The notes: a model not told the origin generated them from the letters alone. Shown: positions 45,484 to 54,057, numbered from the stretch's first letter. The stretch is 64,000 bases of DNA from an uncultured Arthrobacter sp. (GCF_947493765.1 NZ_CANLSZ010000004.1:240461-304460), one strand, 5' to 3'. Numbers and translations are program-made.

Positions 45484-45540
45484 GTCACGGACAGGGAAGG
45501 CCCCGGGACAAGACGTCCCGGGGCCTTCCCTGTCCGTGAC
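45484..45540. terminator. Perfect 26-bp inverted repeat between convergent genes
   Basis: Arms 45484-45509 and 45515-45540 are exactly complementary with a 5-base loop (AAGAC). It lies between the methyltransferase gene (plus) and the DUF4383 gene (minus), so a bidirectional terminator is likely, although no long T-run follows. Confidence 0.75.
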
Positions 45541-45565
45541 GGCTGTCGCCGACGGTTCACCGGTG

Positions 45566-46024
45566 TCAGACGCGCGCGGCGGCCCGATCGTTGCGGCGGG
45601 GCAGCACGAGCGCCAGGGCGATCATGCCGACGCCCAGGCCCAGGTGGAGCCAGTTGTCGGCGTCATTGAGGGGGACGAAGTTGCTGGCGGCCATCGGATC
45701 GACGACCAGACCGTAGATCCACAGCACGAGGTAGATGATGCCCCCGACGAGGAGGTACGACCGGGCGCCACCCGCCGAGCGTGCAGCCGCGACACCCACG
45801 ATGCCGAAGAGCAGGTGCACGATGTTGTGCAGGATGGAGACCTGGAAGAGGCCGAGCAGCAGTGCGCCCGACGCGTGGCCCGCGAACTGCAGCTCGTCGT
45901 AGTTGGTGGTAATGCCCGGCACGAAGCCGAGCACGCCGACGAGCAGGAAGACGGCGCCGACGACGAGGGCCGCCGTCTGCACCAGGGTCCGAGCGCCGGA
46001 GCGGGGTGTGTCCGCAGTAGTCAT
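45566..46024 (-). CDS. DUF4383 family membrane protein
   Basis: The 152-residue protein has four membrane helices and the family segments ELQFAGHASGALLLGLFQVSILHNIVHLLFG and DNWLHLGLGVGMI. ATG 46024 has AAAGGA 8 bases upstream; an in-frame ATG at 46042 would add 6 residues. The function is unknown. The gap upstream (46025-46201) contains an octamer repeat array reaching the 3' end of the CtaG-like gene. Confidence 0.87.
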   Translation of the reverse strand: MTTADTPRSGARTLVQTAALVVGAVFLLVGVLGFVPGITTNYDELQFAGHASGALLLGLFQVSILHNIVHLLFGIVGVAAARSAGGARSYLLVGGIIYLVLWIYGLVVDPMAASNFVPLNDADNWLHLGLGVGMIALALVLPRRNDRAAARV

Positions 46025-46162
46025 GTCTTGTATCCTTTCCATGGAGAAGCCGCGCGGTCTCGTGAACCTGCAGCGGCACTATCTCTCTCAGCCTCTCACG
46101 CGCCCGGCGTGGCAGGCATGCCCGCCACGCCCCGTTCCGCGCAGCTGCGACGAGATGCACAT

Positions 46163-46216
46163 CACTGCTTCACTGATCCACTGCTTCACTGCTTCACTGT
46201 TTCACTGCTTCACTGC
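46163..46216. repeat. Octamer tandem repeat (CACTGCTT, about 6.75 copies)
   Basis: Seven consecutive units of CACTGCTT run from 46163 to 46216, with two slightly altered copies (CACTGATC, CACTGTTT). The array overlaps the last codons and stop of the CtaG-like gene. On the minus strand each unit gives AGTGA, so TGA occurs in every reading frame. Confidence 0.85.
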
Positions 46217-47005
46217 CGCGGTTCGACGGCGAGGTGCCGTCCTCCTCCCGGACCGCCACGTACCCACCAGCGCGAAGGCCAGCAGCAGCTCGGCGATGTC
46301 GCCGCCGTAGTACATGAGGTCCGCGCCTGCCCGCAGGTCGTCGCCGGTGACGGGCGCCGGGAGAAGCACCCCCGCGTAGAGCAGTTGGGCCAGCACGGCG
46401 TGCCCGGCGATGGCGATCCCGAGGACCACCAGTCGCGACGGGACCGACGGACGGTGCGGCGCCGGGTCCGGCCCGGCGATCGAGAACGCGAACAGGTACC
46501 CGGAGGCGAGGACATGGACCTGGACCAGGTGATGAAGAGCCGGGTGCTCCTTGGTGAGGACGTAGAGTCCGGTGGCGTACAGCAGGTACAGTCCGCCGAG
46601 GTTGAGGACCAGCGCGGTCACCGGATGGGCGAGCACGCCCAGGGCCGTCGAGGCGAGGAGCCGGCCGATCACCCGGCCGTAGCGCTGCGGGACGGACCGC
46701 AGGAGCAGTGTCACCGGCGCCCCGAGCACCAGGCCCAGGGGCGCGTACATCCCGATCAGCAGATGCCGGTACATGTGGGAGGTGAAGCTCTCCTCCTGGA
46801 ACGGGGAGAGCTGCGGTGTCAGCGCGAGGACGAGGAGTCCCACACCCGCCAGGAAGCTCGCGGTGCGTCGCCTGCTCCAGCCGCGGGCATCCCGCCGTCC
46901 GCGCCACGCCAGCACGAGATAGGCGAGGGCGAGGATCGTCAGGGCACCGACGGGCAGGACGGTGTCCCAGCCGATGCCGTGGCCGGGCGCGTGCGCGGTG
47001 GTCAT
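46202..47005 (-). CDS. CtaG-like cytochrome c oxidase assembly factor
   Basis: This 267-residue protein has about seven membrane helices of the caa3_CtaG family. It contains TPQLSPFQEESFTSHMYRHLLIGMYAPLGLVLG, HPALHHLVQVHVLASGYLFAF and DLMYYGGDIAELLLAFAL, with membrane His residues that may bind copper. Its start overlaps the stop of the DUF2243 gene (ATGA), so the two are co-transcribed. The reading frame ends inside an octamer repeat array (C-terminus AAVKQ). Confidence 0.88.
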   Translation of the reverse strand: MTTAHAPGHGIGWDTVLPVGALTILALAYLVLAWRGRRDARGWSRRRTASFLAGVGLLVLALTPQLSPFQEESFTSHMYRHLLIGMYAPLGLVLGAPVTLLLRSVPQRYGRVIGRLLASTALGVLAHPVTALVLNLGGLYLLYATGLYVLTKEHPALHHLVQVHVLASGYLFAFSIAGPDPAPHRPSVPSRLVVLGIAIAGHAVLAQLLYAGVLLPAPVTGDDLRAGADLMYYGGDIAELLLAFALVGTWRSGRRTAPRRRTAAVKQ

Positions 47006-47577
47006 CGTCGCGGGTGGCGGTCCGACCCGCTCGGGAGGTCCACGGCCCCACCCGAGCGCTGGAGCAGCCAGCCCGCCACGATCAGCAGGGCACCGAGGAG
47101 CAGGAAGGCGATGTCGGCCTGCGTCTGGTAGGGACCGCTGATGACGTGGTGGACGGCCAGGAGGTGATGGTCGATGAGACCCTCGACCACGTTGAACACG
47201 CCCCAGCCGACCACGATCCAGCCCCACAGCACGCGGGAGGCCCAGACCCGGCCACGGGAGTGGGTGACGCGCGCGTAGAGGATCCCGAGCCCGGCCAGGA
47301 CGGCGAGCCAGGTGACCGTGTGGAAGAGGCCGTCCCACAGTGTGTTCAGCTCCAGCCCGTGCACCGTGGTCACGGGGTAGTCCCCGATGTCGATGTTGGC
47401 CGTGGCGGAACTGCTGAGCATGTGGTGCCACTGCAGGATCTGGTGCAGCAGGATACCATCCACGAAGCCGCCCAGGCCCACGCCGAGCAGGATGCCGGGC
47501 AGCGCGATCCGGCGGGGTGGCGCGGTCCCTGCGCCCTGGGGTACCTCGCTGCCGTGGCTGCTGCCCGTCGTCGTCAT
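47002..47577 (-). CDS. DUF2243 family membrane protein
   Basis: The 191-residue protein has four membrane helices with the family motifs GVGLGGFVDGILLHQILQWHHM and HSRGRVWASRVLWGWIVVGWGVFNVVEGLIDHHLL. The His pairs suggest metal or haem binding. It is consistently paired with a CtaG-like gene, as here, so a role in oxidase assembly is possible. GGGAGG lies 4 bases before ATG 47577. Confidence 0.9.
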   Translation of the reverse strand: MTTTGSSHGSEVPQGAGTAPPRRIALPGILLGVGLGGFVDGILLHQILQWHHMLSSSATANIDIGDYPVTTVHGLELNTLWDGLFHTVTWLAVLAGLGILYARVTHSRGRVWASRVLWGWIVVGWGVFNVVEGLIDHHLLAVHHVISGPYQTQADIAFLLLGALLIVAGWLLQRSGGAVDLPSGSDRHPRR

Positions 47578-47635
47578 GCTGCCTCCCGGAGGATCGTCGC
47601 GGTGGTCCCCACAGTACGCCGCCCCGCGGACCGGT

Positions 47636-48403
47636 TCAGGACCCGAAGCGGCGCTGCCTGCGACCGAAGTCCCGCAGTGCCCGCAGGAAGTCGACGCGAC
47701 GGAAGTCCGGCCACAGGGCCTCGCAGAAGTAGAACTCGCTGTAGGCGCTCTGCCACATGAGGAATCCCGAGAGCCGCTGCTCGCCCGAGGTACGGATGAC
47801 CAGGTCGGGGTCCTGCTGCCCGCGGGTGTAGAGGAAGGAGGAGATGTGCTGGTCGGTGAGCTCCTCCGCCAGGGCATCGAGCGACATCCCCCTGCCCGCG
47901 GCATCGTGCATCAGTTCCTTGACGGCGTCGACGATCTCACGCCGTCCGCCGTAGCCCACGGCCACGTTCACGTGGAGCCCGTCGATCTTCTCCGTGGAGG
48001 CCGAGAGAGCCTCGAGCTTCCGGCTCAGGTCGTCGGGGAGCAGGTCCAGGGCCCCCACGGGCTGCACCCGCACCCGGTTGCTCTCCCCGAGCCGGTCGAG
48101 GGTGTCGGCGATGATGCCCAGGAGCTGATCGATCTCGGCCTGGTCCCGACCCATGTTGTCGGTGGAGAGCATGTAGAGGGTGACGACGTCGACCCCCAGC
48201 TCCTCGCACCAGCCCAGGAACTCGTGGATCTTGTCGGCGCCGGCCCGGTGGCCGTGACTCGTCGGGGCACCCGCGAGTCTGGCCCACCGCCTGTTCCCGT
48301 CCACCATCACACCGATGTGGTGCGGGATCCGCCCCGGGGCGAGCTGGCGCTGGAGCCTGCGCTCGTAGAAGCTGTAGCCGAGGGCTGGGAACTTCCACGT
48401 CAC
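47636..48403 (-). CDS. uppS: Isoprenyl transferase (undecaprenyl diphosphate synthase type)
   Basis: This cis-prenyltransferase makes the long polyprenyl diphosphate carrier for wall synthesis. The 255-residue protein has HIGVMVDGNRRWAR with the catalytic Asp, LYMLSTDNMGRD, VAVGYGGRREIVDA, DPDLVIRTSGEQRLSGFLMWQ and EFYFCEALWPDFR. Start GTG 48403 has GGAGGG 9 bases upstream. Chain length cannot be read from sequence. It is divergent from the hemolysin III gene. Confidence 0.93.
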   Translation of the reverse strand: MTWKFPALGYSFYERRLQRQLAPGRIPHHIGVMVDGNRRWARLAGAPTSHGHRAGADKIHEFLGWCEELGVDVVTLYMLSTDNMGRDQAEIDQLLGIIADTLDRLGESNRVRVQPVGALDLLPDDLSRKLEALSASTEKIDGLHVNVAVGYGGRREIVDAVKELMHDAAGRGMSLDALAEELTDQHISSFLYTRGQQDPDLVIRTSGEQRLSGFLMWQSAYSEFYFCEALWPDFRRVDFLRALRDFGRRQRRFGS

Positions 48404-48604
48404 GCTCGTGCGCCCTCCCCTGGTCGATGATCCGGTGGTACCCCTGCGCGACGCTGCTGCACCACGTCCGCGGAGCCGATACCAATACCGATACCGACCC
48501 AGCTTTTCACACCGAACCGGCACTTGTCCGACGGGACACCGGACGGCACTGCCGGCCAGGTGGCGATCCCCCTCGCCCGACCGCTACAGGGCGCCCCCGT
48601 GGGC

Positions 48605-48619
48605 TAGGATTTTTCCATG
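48605..48619 (+). promoter_or_regulatory. Candidate leaderless promoter of the hemolysin III gene
   Basis: TAGGAT is followed by exactly 6 bases and ATG. Confidence 0.5.
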
Positions 48620-49366
48620 ACCCCGCGCCGTTCGGCCCCTGCTCCACGCCCTCCGGAACCCGCCGGATCCCCAGGGACCGGCCTCGACGGTGCGGTCAAC
48701 GCCGTCGCCGGCCCGCTGGCAGACGCGATCGCCGCCAAACCGCTCTGGCGCGGCTGGATCCATGCGGCCGCGACACCGCTGGCCATCGCGGCCGGCGTGG
48801 TGCTCATCGTCCTGGCGCCCACGCCCGGACTCAAGCTCGCGTCCGCCGTCTACGCCCTCACCGGTGTCCTGCTGTTCGGCGTCAGCGCCGTGTACCACCG
48901 GGGCAACTGGGGTCCGCGCCCGAAGGCGGTCCTCAAGCGACTCGACCACACGAACATCATGCTCGTCATCGCGGGGTCCTACACCCCTCTGGCCTGGGCG
49001 CTCCTGGAGCGCGGCAAGGCCGAGACACTGCTCTGGGTGATCTGGGGCGGAGCGCTGGCGGGCGTCCTGTTCCGCAACGTCTGGGTGGACGCCCCGAGAT
49101 GGCTGTACGTGCCGGTGTACGTGGCGCTCGGCCTCGCGTCGCTGTTCTACCTGCCCGAGTTCTTCGCCGCGAACATCGCGGCGGCGGTGCTGATCTGCGT
49201 GGGCGGCGTCCTGTACATCACGGGAGCCGTGTTCTACGGCGTCAAGGCTCCGAACTTCTCACTGCGGGTCTTCGGCTTCCACGAGCTCTTCCACGCGCTG
49301 ACGGTCGCGGCGTTCGCCGCCCATTTCGTCGCCATCATGCTCGCCGTCCTGGACCCGCGGGCCTAG
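48617..49366 (+). CDS. Hemolysin III family (PAQR/TrhA) membrane protein
   Basis: This 249-residue seven-helix protein has the PAQR hallmarks WRGWIHAAATPLAI, GVSAVYHRGNW, LKRLDHTNIMLVIAGSYTPLA and the C-terminal FHELFHALTVAAFAAHF, with the conserved Ser/His/Asp metal set. Bacterial members are linked to membrane fluidity and lipid homeostasis rather than proven haemolysis. ATG 48617 is 6 bases from a -10 box. Confidence 0.92.
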   Translation: MTPRRSAPAPRPPEPAGSPGTGLDGAVNAVAGPLADAIAAKPLWRGWIHAAATPLAIAAGVVLIVLAPTPGLKLASAVYALTGVLLFGVSAVYHRGNWGPRPKAVLKRLDHTNIMLVIAGSYTPLAWALLERGKAETLLWVIWGGALAGVLFRNVWVDAPRWLYVPVYVALGLASLFYLPEFFAANIAAAVLICVGGVLYITGAVFYGVKAPNFSLRVFGFHELFHALTVAAFAAHFVAIMLAVLDPRA

Positions 49367-49402
49367 ACCCGAGGCTCAGGCCGGGGACTCGGACCGGGGC
49401 CG

Positions 49403-49720
49403 TCACCGGCGCCCGGGACCGTGCTTGCCGCCGGGCCGGGTCCCCGGCTCGCCCGGCTGCGCGTCGTCCGGGTCCGCTGCGGGCCCGTCCGGGGTGCCTG
49501 ACTGCTGCTGGACGCGCGTCTGCTCCACCTCACCGGCGTAGCGCACGCGCCGGATGCGCTTGACCATGTCCCGGATCAGGAAGATGACGAGGACGACCAC
49601 GAAGAGCGTGGCCAGGAAGCCCTCCAGCCCGGGGGTGACCGACGACGGGTCGATCTCCGGGCGGAGCGTAGCCTCCCCGGAGGGCGTCGTCGTCGCGGAC
49701 ATCATCAGCTCGAGGAACAC
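49403..49720 (-). CDS. Small single-helix membrane protein (unknown)
   Basis: The 105-residue protein has one membrane helix (about 31-51, LEGFLATLFVVVLVIFLIRD) followed by a basic stop-transfer (KRIRRVRY) and a Gln/Pro/Gly-rich tail, so a cytoplasmic C-terminus is likely. GTG 49720 is used; ATGs at 49705 and 49702 are possible. It is downstream of mca on the same strand, a position shared in related genomes from memory. The function is unknown. Confidence 0.7.
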   Translation of the reverse strand: MFLELMMSATTTPSGEATLRPEIDPSSVTPGLEGFLATLFVVVLVIFLIRDMVKRIRRVRYAGEVEQTRVQQQSGTPDGPAADPDDAQPGEPGTRPGGKHGPGRR

Positions 49721-49808
49721 GCAGGCACCACTTTCACGACTCGCAGCGATTCACCGTGGACCGTGCCCGAGAATTCTACGCCGGATAGAAGAGCCGTGCG
49801 CACCGGGG

Positions 49809-50726
49809 TCAGGCCGTCACGTCGGCGAAGAAGTCCGCCTCGGGCAGCGTGGACTCCACCCGAGTCCTGATGAGGGAGTAGTCCTCGTAGGGCCAGACCT
49901 GGCGCTGCAGGTCGATGGAGACGGCGAAGAAGAAGCCCTCGGGATCCACCTGGGTGCGATGGGCGAGGAGTGCCCGCTCCCGGCGGTCGAAGAAGTCGCC
50001 GCACTCGATCTGTGTGGTGGTGGGGTGGGTCGGCGGCGGGGGCTGGTGGCCCTCGGCGTCGTCCTCGAGCCACTGGGCGAGGCGCTCGGCGTAGGGCGAC
50101 TCGAGCCCCGCAGCTTCGAGGGCGTCGTGCAGCGCCCGGAACCGCTCCGGGTTGAAGGCGCGATCGTAGTACAGCTTCGAGACCGCCCAGGGCTCCCCCG
50201 TCCCCGGATAGCGCGCGGGGTCGGACGCCGCCTCGAACGCCTCGACCGCGATGCGGTGCGCCATGATGTGGTCCGGGTGGGGGTATCCGCCGTTCTCGTC
50301 GTATCCGACGATCACGTGCGGGCGGAACTCGCGGACGAGCTTCACGAGGGGCGCCGCGGCGCGCTCGAGGGGCTGCAGGGCGAAGCAGCCGAAGGGCAGG
50401 TCCGGCAGCGGATCCCCCTCGGGCAGACCCGAGTCGGTAAAGCCCAGCCACCGGTGCTGCACGCCGAGCTCCGCGACGGCGCCTGCCATCTCGAGCCGCC
50501 GCAGGCCGGGAAGATCACGCCGGCCGTGCGGATCGGCCTCCATCGCCGCATTCAGGACGTCGCCGCGCTCGCCGCCGGTGCAGGTGGCCACCATGACCTC
50601 TGCTCCCGCTGCCACGTAGCCGGCCATGGTGGCGGCACCCTTGCTCGACTCGTCGTCGGGATGCGCGTGGACCGTGAGGAGGCGGAAGCCCGCTCCGGAC
50701 ACCTGGGGTCGATCATGGGTAGGCAC
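49809..50726 (-). CDS. mca: Mycothiol S-conjugate amidase
   Basis: Mca cleaves mycothiol adducts in detoxification. The 305-residue protein has the LmbE-type zinc motif LLTVHAHPDDESSKGAA, EVMVATCTGGERGDVLN and the second metal region DENGGYPHPDHIMAH. It is closer to Mca than to MshB by the long C-terminal domain (QVDPEGFFFAVSIDLQRQVWPYEDYSL). GTG 50726 is chosen because AGGAG lies 6 bases upstream. It marks the organism as a mycothiol producer. Confidence 0.93.
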   Translation of the reverse strand: MPTHDRPQVSGAGFRLLTVHAHPDDESSKGAATMAGYVAAGAEVMVATCTGGERGDVLNAAMEADPHGRRDLPGLRRLEMAGAVAELGVQHRWLGFTDSGLPEGDPLPDLPFGCFALQPLERAAAPLVKLVREFRPHVIVGYDENGGYPHPDHIMAHRIAVEAFEAASDPARYPGTGEPWAVSKLYYDRAFNPERFRALHDALEAAGLESPYAERLAQWLEDDAEGHQPPPPTHPTTTQIECGDFFDRRERALLAHRTQVDPEGFFFAVSIDLQRQVWPYEDYSLIRTRVESTLPEADFFADVTA

Positions 50727-50787
50727 TGCGTGCTCCTGGGTCTGCTGGACTGGGCGGCAACCGGACGGTGCCGTCGCCGGTGGGCGG

Positions 50788-50802
50788 TAAAATGGCGGTG
50801 TG
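50788..50802 (+). promoter_or_regulatory. Candidate leaderless promoter of the DUF4307 gene
   Basis: TAAAAT, the best -10 in the set, is followed by exactly 6 bases and GTG. Confidence 0.55.
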
Positions 50803-51234
50803 AGTTCCGCATCCACGCCACCATCAAGAGTAGCCACTCGTTACGGCACGCCAAAGCCGCGACGGCAACCACGGCGTGCCCGGGTCCTGACGCTCGCGGC
50901 GCTGTCCGGCGCGGTCCTCGCGGCCGGGGTGTTCGCGGTCACCACCGGCAGCCCCCCGGTGGATTCGAAGGACGTCGGTTTCTCCCTCGACGCCGACGGG
51001 CGGGCCAGTGTGGACTTCGAGGTCACGAAGGACCGCTCGGCGTCGGCGCAGTGCGCGGTGCAGGCCCTGAGCGAGAACTACGCGGTGGTCGGCTGGAAGA
51101 TCGTGACCGTCGGCCCCACCGATCCCGGGGACGGGGTCAACGAGGGCAGGACCACGGCGCAGCGCGCCGATCTGCGCACCGACTCCCCCGCCGTCTCGGG
51201 CGGTGTCAACGCCTGCTGGATCGTCGAGGACTGA
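50800..51234 (+). CDS. DUF4307 family membrane protein
   Basis: The 144-residue protein has a basic N-terminus, one membrane helix (about 29-48) and an exported beta domain with VDFEVTKDRSASAQCAVQALSENYAVVGWK and a C-terminal CWIVED. The two Cys could form a disulphide. It is divergent from mca, a conserved neighbour. The function is unknown. Confidence 0.88.
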   Translation: MSSASTPPSRVATRYGTPKPRRQPRRARVLTLAALSGAVLAAGVFAVTTGSPPVDSKDVGFSLDADGRASVDFEVTKDRSASAQCAVQALSENYAVVGWKIVTVGPTDPGDGVNEGRTTAQRADLRTDSPAVSGGVNACWIVED

Positions 51235-51254
51235 CGTCCGCACAGGACGGGTGC

Positions 51255-51283
51255 TTGGGTTATGTCCGTGACCGCCCTAGAAT
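51255..51283 (+). promoter_or_regulatory. Promoter of greA
   Basis: TTGGGT (51255-51260) and TAGAAT (51278-51283) are separated by 17 bases. They would start transcription near 51290, giving a leader of about 139 bases before greA. Confidence 0.5.
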
Positions 51284-51298
51284 GGAGCCTGTCGTATC

Positions 51299-51353
51299 AC
51301 CCCGCTTCACCGGCAGACCTGCCCCATGACGCGGGGTGTTTGCTTGCCGGTGA
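51299..51353 (+). promoter_or_regulatory. Structured greA leader with interleaved complementary arms
   Basis: ACCCCGC (51299-51305) pairs with GCGGGGT (51331-51337). TCACCGGCA (51307-51315) pairs with TGCCGGTGA (51345-51353). The arms alternate, so the RNA can form either a pseudoknot or two exclusive stems. A short reading frame (ATG 51326 to TGA 51379, 17 codons, MTRGVCLPVTIRRRPVE) lies across it, without a ribosome site. Confidence 0.5.
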
Positions 51354-51428
51354 CGATCCGTCGTCGCCCGGTGGAGTGATCAGGAGCCACGCCGCACCCG
51401 GCGCAGGCCGTACCTAAGGAGTTAGTCC

Positions 51429-51920
51429 GTGTCCACCAACAGCGCCTCCGTCGCCTGGCTCACGCAGGAATCCTACGATCGGCTCAAGAGCGAGCTGGAC
51501 CATCTCTCCGGACCCGGCCGCGCCGAGATCGTCGCACGCATCGAGCAGGCCCGCTCGGAGGGCGATCTGAAGGAGAACGGCGGGTACCACGCCGCCAAGG
51601 AGGAGCAGGGCAAGGCCGAGGGCCGCATCCGTCAGCTCACCGAACTGCTCCGGGACGCCCACGTGGGCGAGTCCCCGGCGGACGACGGCGTGGTCGAGCC
51701 GGGCATGATGGTCTCCGCCAGGATCGCGGGCGACGTCGAGAACTTCCTGCTCGGCAGCCGGGAGGTGGCAGGAGACACGGACATCGACGTGTACAGCGAG
51801 AGGTCGCCGCTCGGAGCCGCCATCCAGGGCACGAAGGCCGGCGACACCGTCAGCTACACCGCGCCCAACGGCAAGCAGATCACGGTCGAGATCATCTCGG
51901 CCACGCCCTACAAGGGCTGA
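51429..51920 (+). CDS. greA: Transcription elongation factor GreA
   Basis: GreA rescues backtracked RNA polymerase by stimulating transcript cleavage. The 163-residue protein has an N-terminal coiled coil with the tip DLKENGGYHAAKEEQG carrying the acidic residues, then the FKBP-like C-terminal domain (ERSPLGAAIQGTKAGDTVSYTAPNG). GTG 51429 has AAGGAG 7 bases upstream. Only 4 bases separate its stop from the convergent rhomboid gene. Confidence 0.94.
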   Translation: MSTNSASVAWLTQESYDRLKSELDHLSGPGRAEIVARIEQARSEGDLKENGGYHAAKEEQGKAEGRIRQLTELLRDAHVGESPADDGVVEPGMMVSARIAGDVENFLLGSREVAGDTDIDVYSERSPLGAAIQGTKAGDTVSYTAPNGKQITVEIISATPYKG

Positions 51921-51924
51921 GCCG

Positions 51925-52524
51925 CTAGGACGTGGGACCCCGGCGGTCAGGAGCCGTCGGGATGGGCCGACGTCGCCTGAGCGCGGAGGCGGCGGCGACC
52001 CCGCCGAGCGCACCGAAGAGGTGCGCCTGCCAGGACACGTTCGATCCCGCCGTCGGGAGGATCCCCCAGAGGATGGACCCGTAGGCCGCGAAGAGGATCC
52101 CGGCCAGGAGGATCTGCCGGAGGTCCCGGTTGTAGAAGCCGCGCGTGACCAAGTAGGCGAAGAGACCGAAGACCACCCCGGACGCTCCGATGGTGAGCCC
52201 GCCCCCGAAGATCCAGGTGCCGAGCCCCGAGGCCAGCCAGGTGATGGCGATGGTCAGCACGAAGCGCCTGGCGCCTTCCAGGAAGGACAGGAAGCCGAGG
52301 ACGAGCAGGGGCAGTGTGTTGCTCACCAGGTGGTCCACCCCGCCGTGCAGGAGGGGCGCGAAGAGGATGCCGTCGAGACCGTCGATGCGGCGCGGCGCGA
52401 TCCCCAGCGTCTGCACGAGCAGTCCGCCGAGCAGCACGTTCACGAGGAACACCACCCACATGGCGCCGACGAGGCCGGCGACGGCCAGCAGGCCCGCCTG
52501 GGCCCTGCGCGCGAGTGGTCCCAT
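51925..52524 (-). CDS. Rhomboid family intramembrane serine protease
   Basis: The 199-residue membrane protein has six helices. The catalytic Ser is in IGASGVVFGL, the oxyanion His region in LLHGGVDHLVSNTLPLLVLG, and the catalytic His in SWQAHLFGALGG. It cleaves membrane-spanning substrates, which are unknown. It begins 3 bases after the ilvA stop, so the two are co-transcribed. Confidence 0.9.
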   Translation of the reverse strand: MGPLARRAQAGLLAVAGLVGAMWVVFLVNVLLGGLLVQTLGIAPRRIDGLDGILFAPLLHGGVDHLVSNTLPLLVLGFLSFLEGARRFVLTIAITWLASGLGTWIFGGGLTIGASGVVFGLFAYLVTRGFYNRDLRQILLAGILFAAYGSILWGILPTAGSNVSWQAHLFGALGGVAAASALRRRRPIPTAPDRRGPTS

Positions 52525-52527
52525 CGT

Positions 52528-53835
52528 TCAGCCCCGGATGACCACCGGTTGGAAGCCCTCCGCGCGCAGGTTCCCGAGCACCTGCTCGCAGTGCTCCTCG
52601 CCCTTGGTCTCCATGTTGATGGTGATCGCCACATCGCCCATGCTGATCGATCCGCCCACCCGCGTGTGATCGACGCCGGTCACGTTGGCATCCGACTCGG
52701 CGATGATCCGCGAGATCGTGGCGAGGGATCCGGGCCGGTCGTCGAGCAGCATGCGCACCACGAGGTACCGCCCGGCCGCGGCCAGCCCCCGCTGGATCAC
52801 CTTGAGCATCAGCATCGGGTCGATGTTCCCGCCCGAGAGCACCACGACGGTGTTCCCGGGGTCCCTGCCGCCCTCCGTCAGTTTTCCGTCCAGCAGTGCC
52901 GCGACGCCCACCGCGCCGGCCGGCTCCACGACCATCTTGGAACGTTCCAGGAGGAAGATGAGCGCCCGCGCGAGCGAATCCTCGCTGACGGTCATGACGT
53001 CGTCGACGAGTTCACGGATGATCGAGAACGGCAACTGGCCCGGGCTGCCGACGGCGATGCCGTCCGCGATGGTGGACACCCTGGTCAGCGGCACCAGGGC
53101 GTCCGCGGCCAGCGAGGGCGGATAGGCCGCCGCGTTCTCGGCCTGGACCCCGATGATGCAAATCTCCCGTCCGAGTTCCCTGGCCCGTGCCTTGACGGCG
53201 ACCGCGACCCCGGCGAGCAGTCCTCCGCCGCCCACACCCATCAGGATCGTGTCGACGTCGGGAACCTGTTCCAGGATCTCCAGGCCGATGGTGCCCTGCC
53301 CCGCGACGACGTCCACGTTGTCGAACGGGTGGACGAAGACGGCACCCCTGGCGTCGGCGTATCTCTTCGCCTCGGCGAGCGCCTCGTCCACGGTGTGCCC
53401 GTGCAGCACCACCTCCGCGCCGTGTCCGCGCGTCGCGGCCAGCTTGGGCAGCGCCACGCCGAGCGGCATGTAGATGCGCGCCGAGATACCGAGTTTGGCG
53501 GCGGCGACGGCGACACCCTGCGCGTGGTTGCCCGCAGAGGCGGCGACGACGCCGAGGGAGCGCTCGGCCTCGGTCAGCCTCGCCATCCGGTTGTAGGCGC
53601 CGCGGACCTTGAAGGACCCGGCTCGCTGGAGATTCTCACACTTGAGCGAGACGTTCGAGCCGGTGAGCCGGCCCAGGGCACGCGACTGTTCGACGGGGGT
53701 CAGGGCGATGACGCCCTGCAGCGTCCGCTGTGCGGCCTCGACGTCGGCCAGGCGAACGGGCAGGCCGTCGGGCCGGGTCACCGGAGGGTGTTCCTGGGTG
53801 TCTGCAGTGCGGGAGGTGAGGGCCTGGTCGGTCAC
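52528..53835 (-). CDS. ilvA: Threonine ammonia-lyase with C-terminal ACT domain
   Basis: This PLP enzyme deaminates threonine to 2-oxobutanoate, the first step to isoleucine. The 435-residue protein has the PLP Lys motif AGSFKVRGAYNRM, SAGNHAQGVA, the phosphate-binding VGGGGLLAG and the C-terminal VVLSGGNIDP. A single ACT domain follows (RMLLDDRPGSLATISRII), as in feedback-modulated short forms. GTG 53835 is called; the sequence before it is not conserved. Confidence 0.91.
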   Translation of the reverse strand: MTDQALTSRTADTQEHPPVTRPDGLPVRLADVEAAQRTLQGVIALTPVEQSRALGRLTGSNVSLKCENLQRAGSFKVRGAYNRMARLTEAERSLGVVAASAGNHAQGVAVAAAKLGISARIYMPLGVALPKLAATRGHGAEVVLHGHTVDEALAEAKRYADARGAVFVHPFDNVDVVAGQGTIGLEILEQVPDVDTILMGVGGGGLLAGVAVAVKARARELGREICIIGVQAENAAAYPPSLAADALVPLTRVSTIADGIAVGSPGQLPFSIIRELVDDVMTVSEDSLARALIFLLERSKMVVEPAGAVGVAALLDGKLTEGGRDPGNTVVVLSGGNIDPMLMLKVIQRGLAAAGRYLVVRMLLDDRPGSLATISRIIAESDANVTGVDHTRVGGSISMGDVAITINMETKGEEHCEQVLGNLRAEGFQPVVIRG

Positions 53836-54057
53836 GGGGATGTCTCTTCCTGGAGTGTCGGCGCCGGCGGTGCGGCGTGAGGTCCGGGGGTGCTGGCCGG
53901 TGACGGGAGCGCTCTGCGCTCCACCGCCGCCGGCCGACGAATACCGGGGACCGCCCCCTCGACGCCGGGGCATCGCGCGGCGCGCGGCATCGCCCACTGT
54001 GGTGTCGCTCCAGCTAGGCGCATGGGGCAATCCTTCCATAGAAGGACCGCTCGGCCG

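Noticed and set aside
45484-45540. 26-bp inverted repeat as the ends of a mobile element
   Set aside because: The loop is only 5 bases and nothing is between the arms; it lies exactly at a convergent gene junction.
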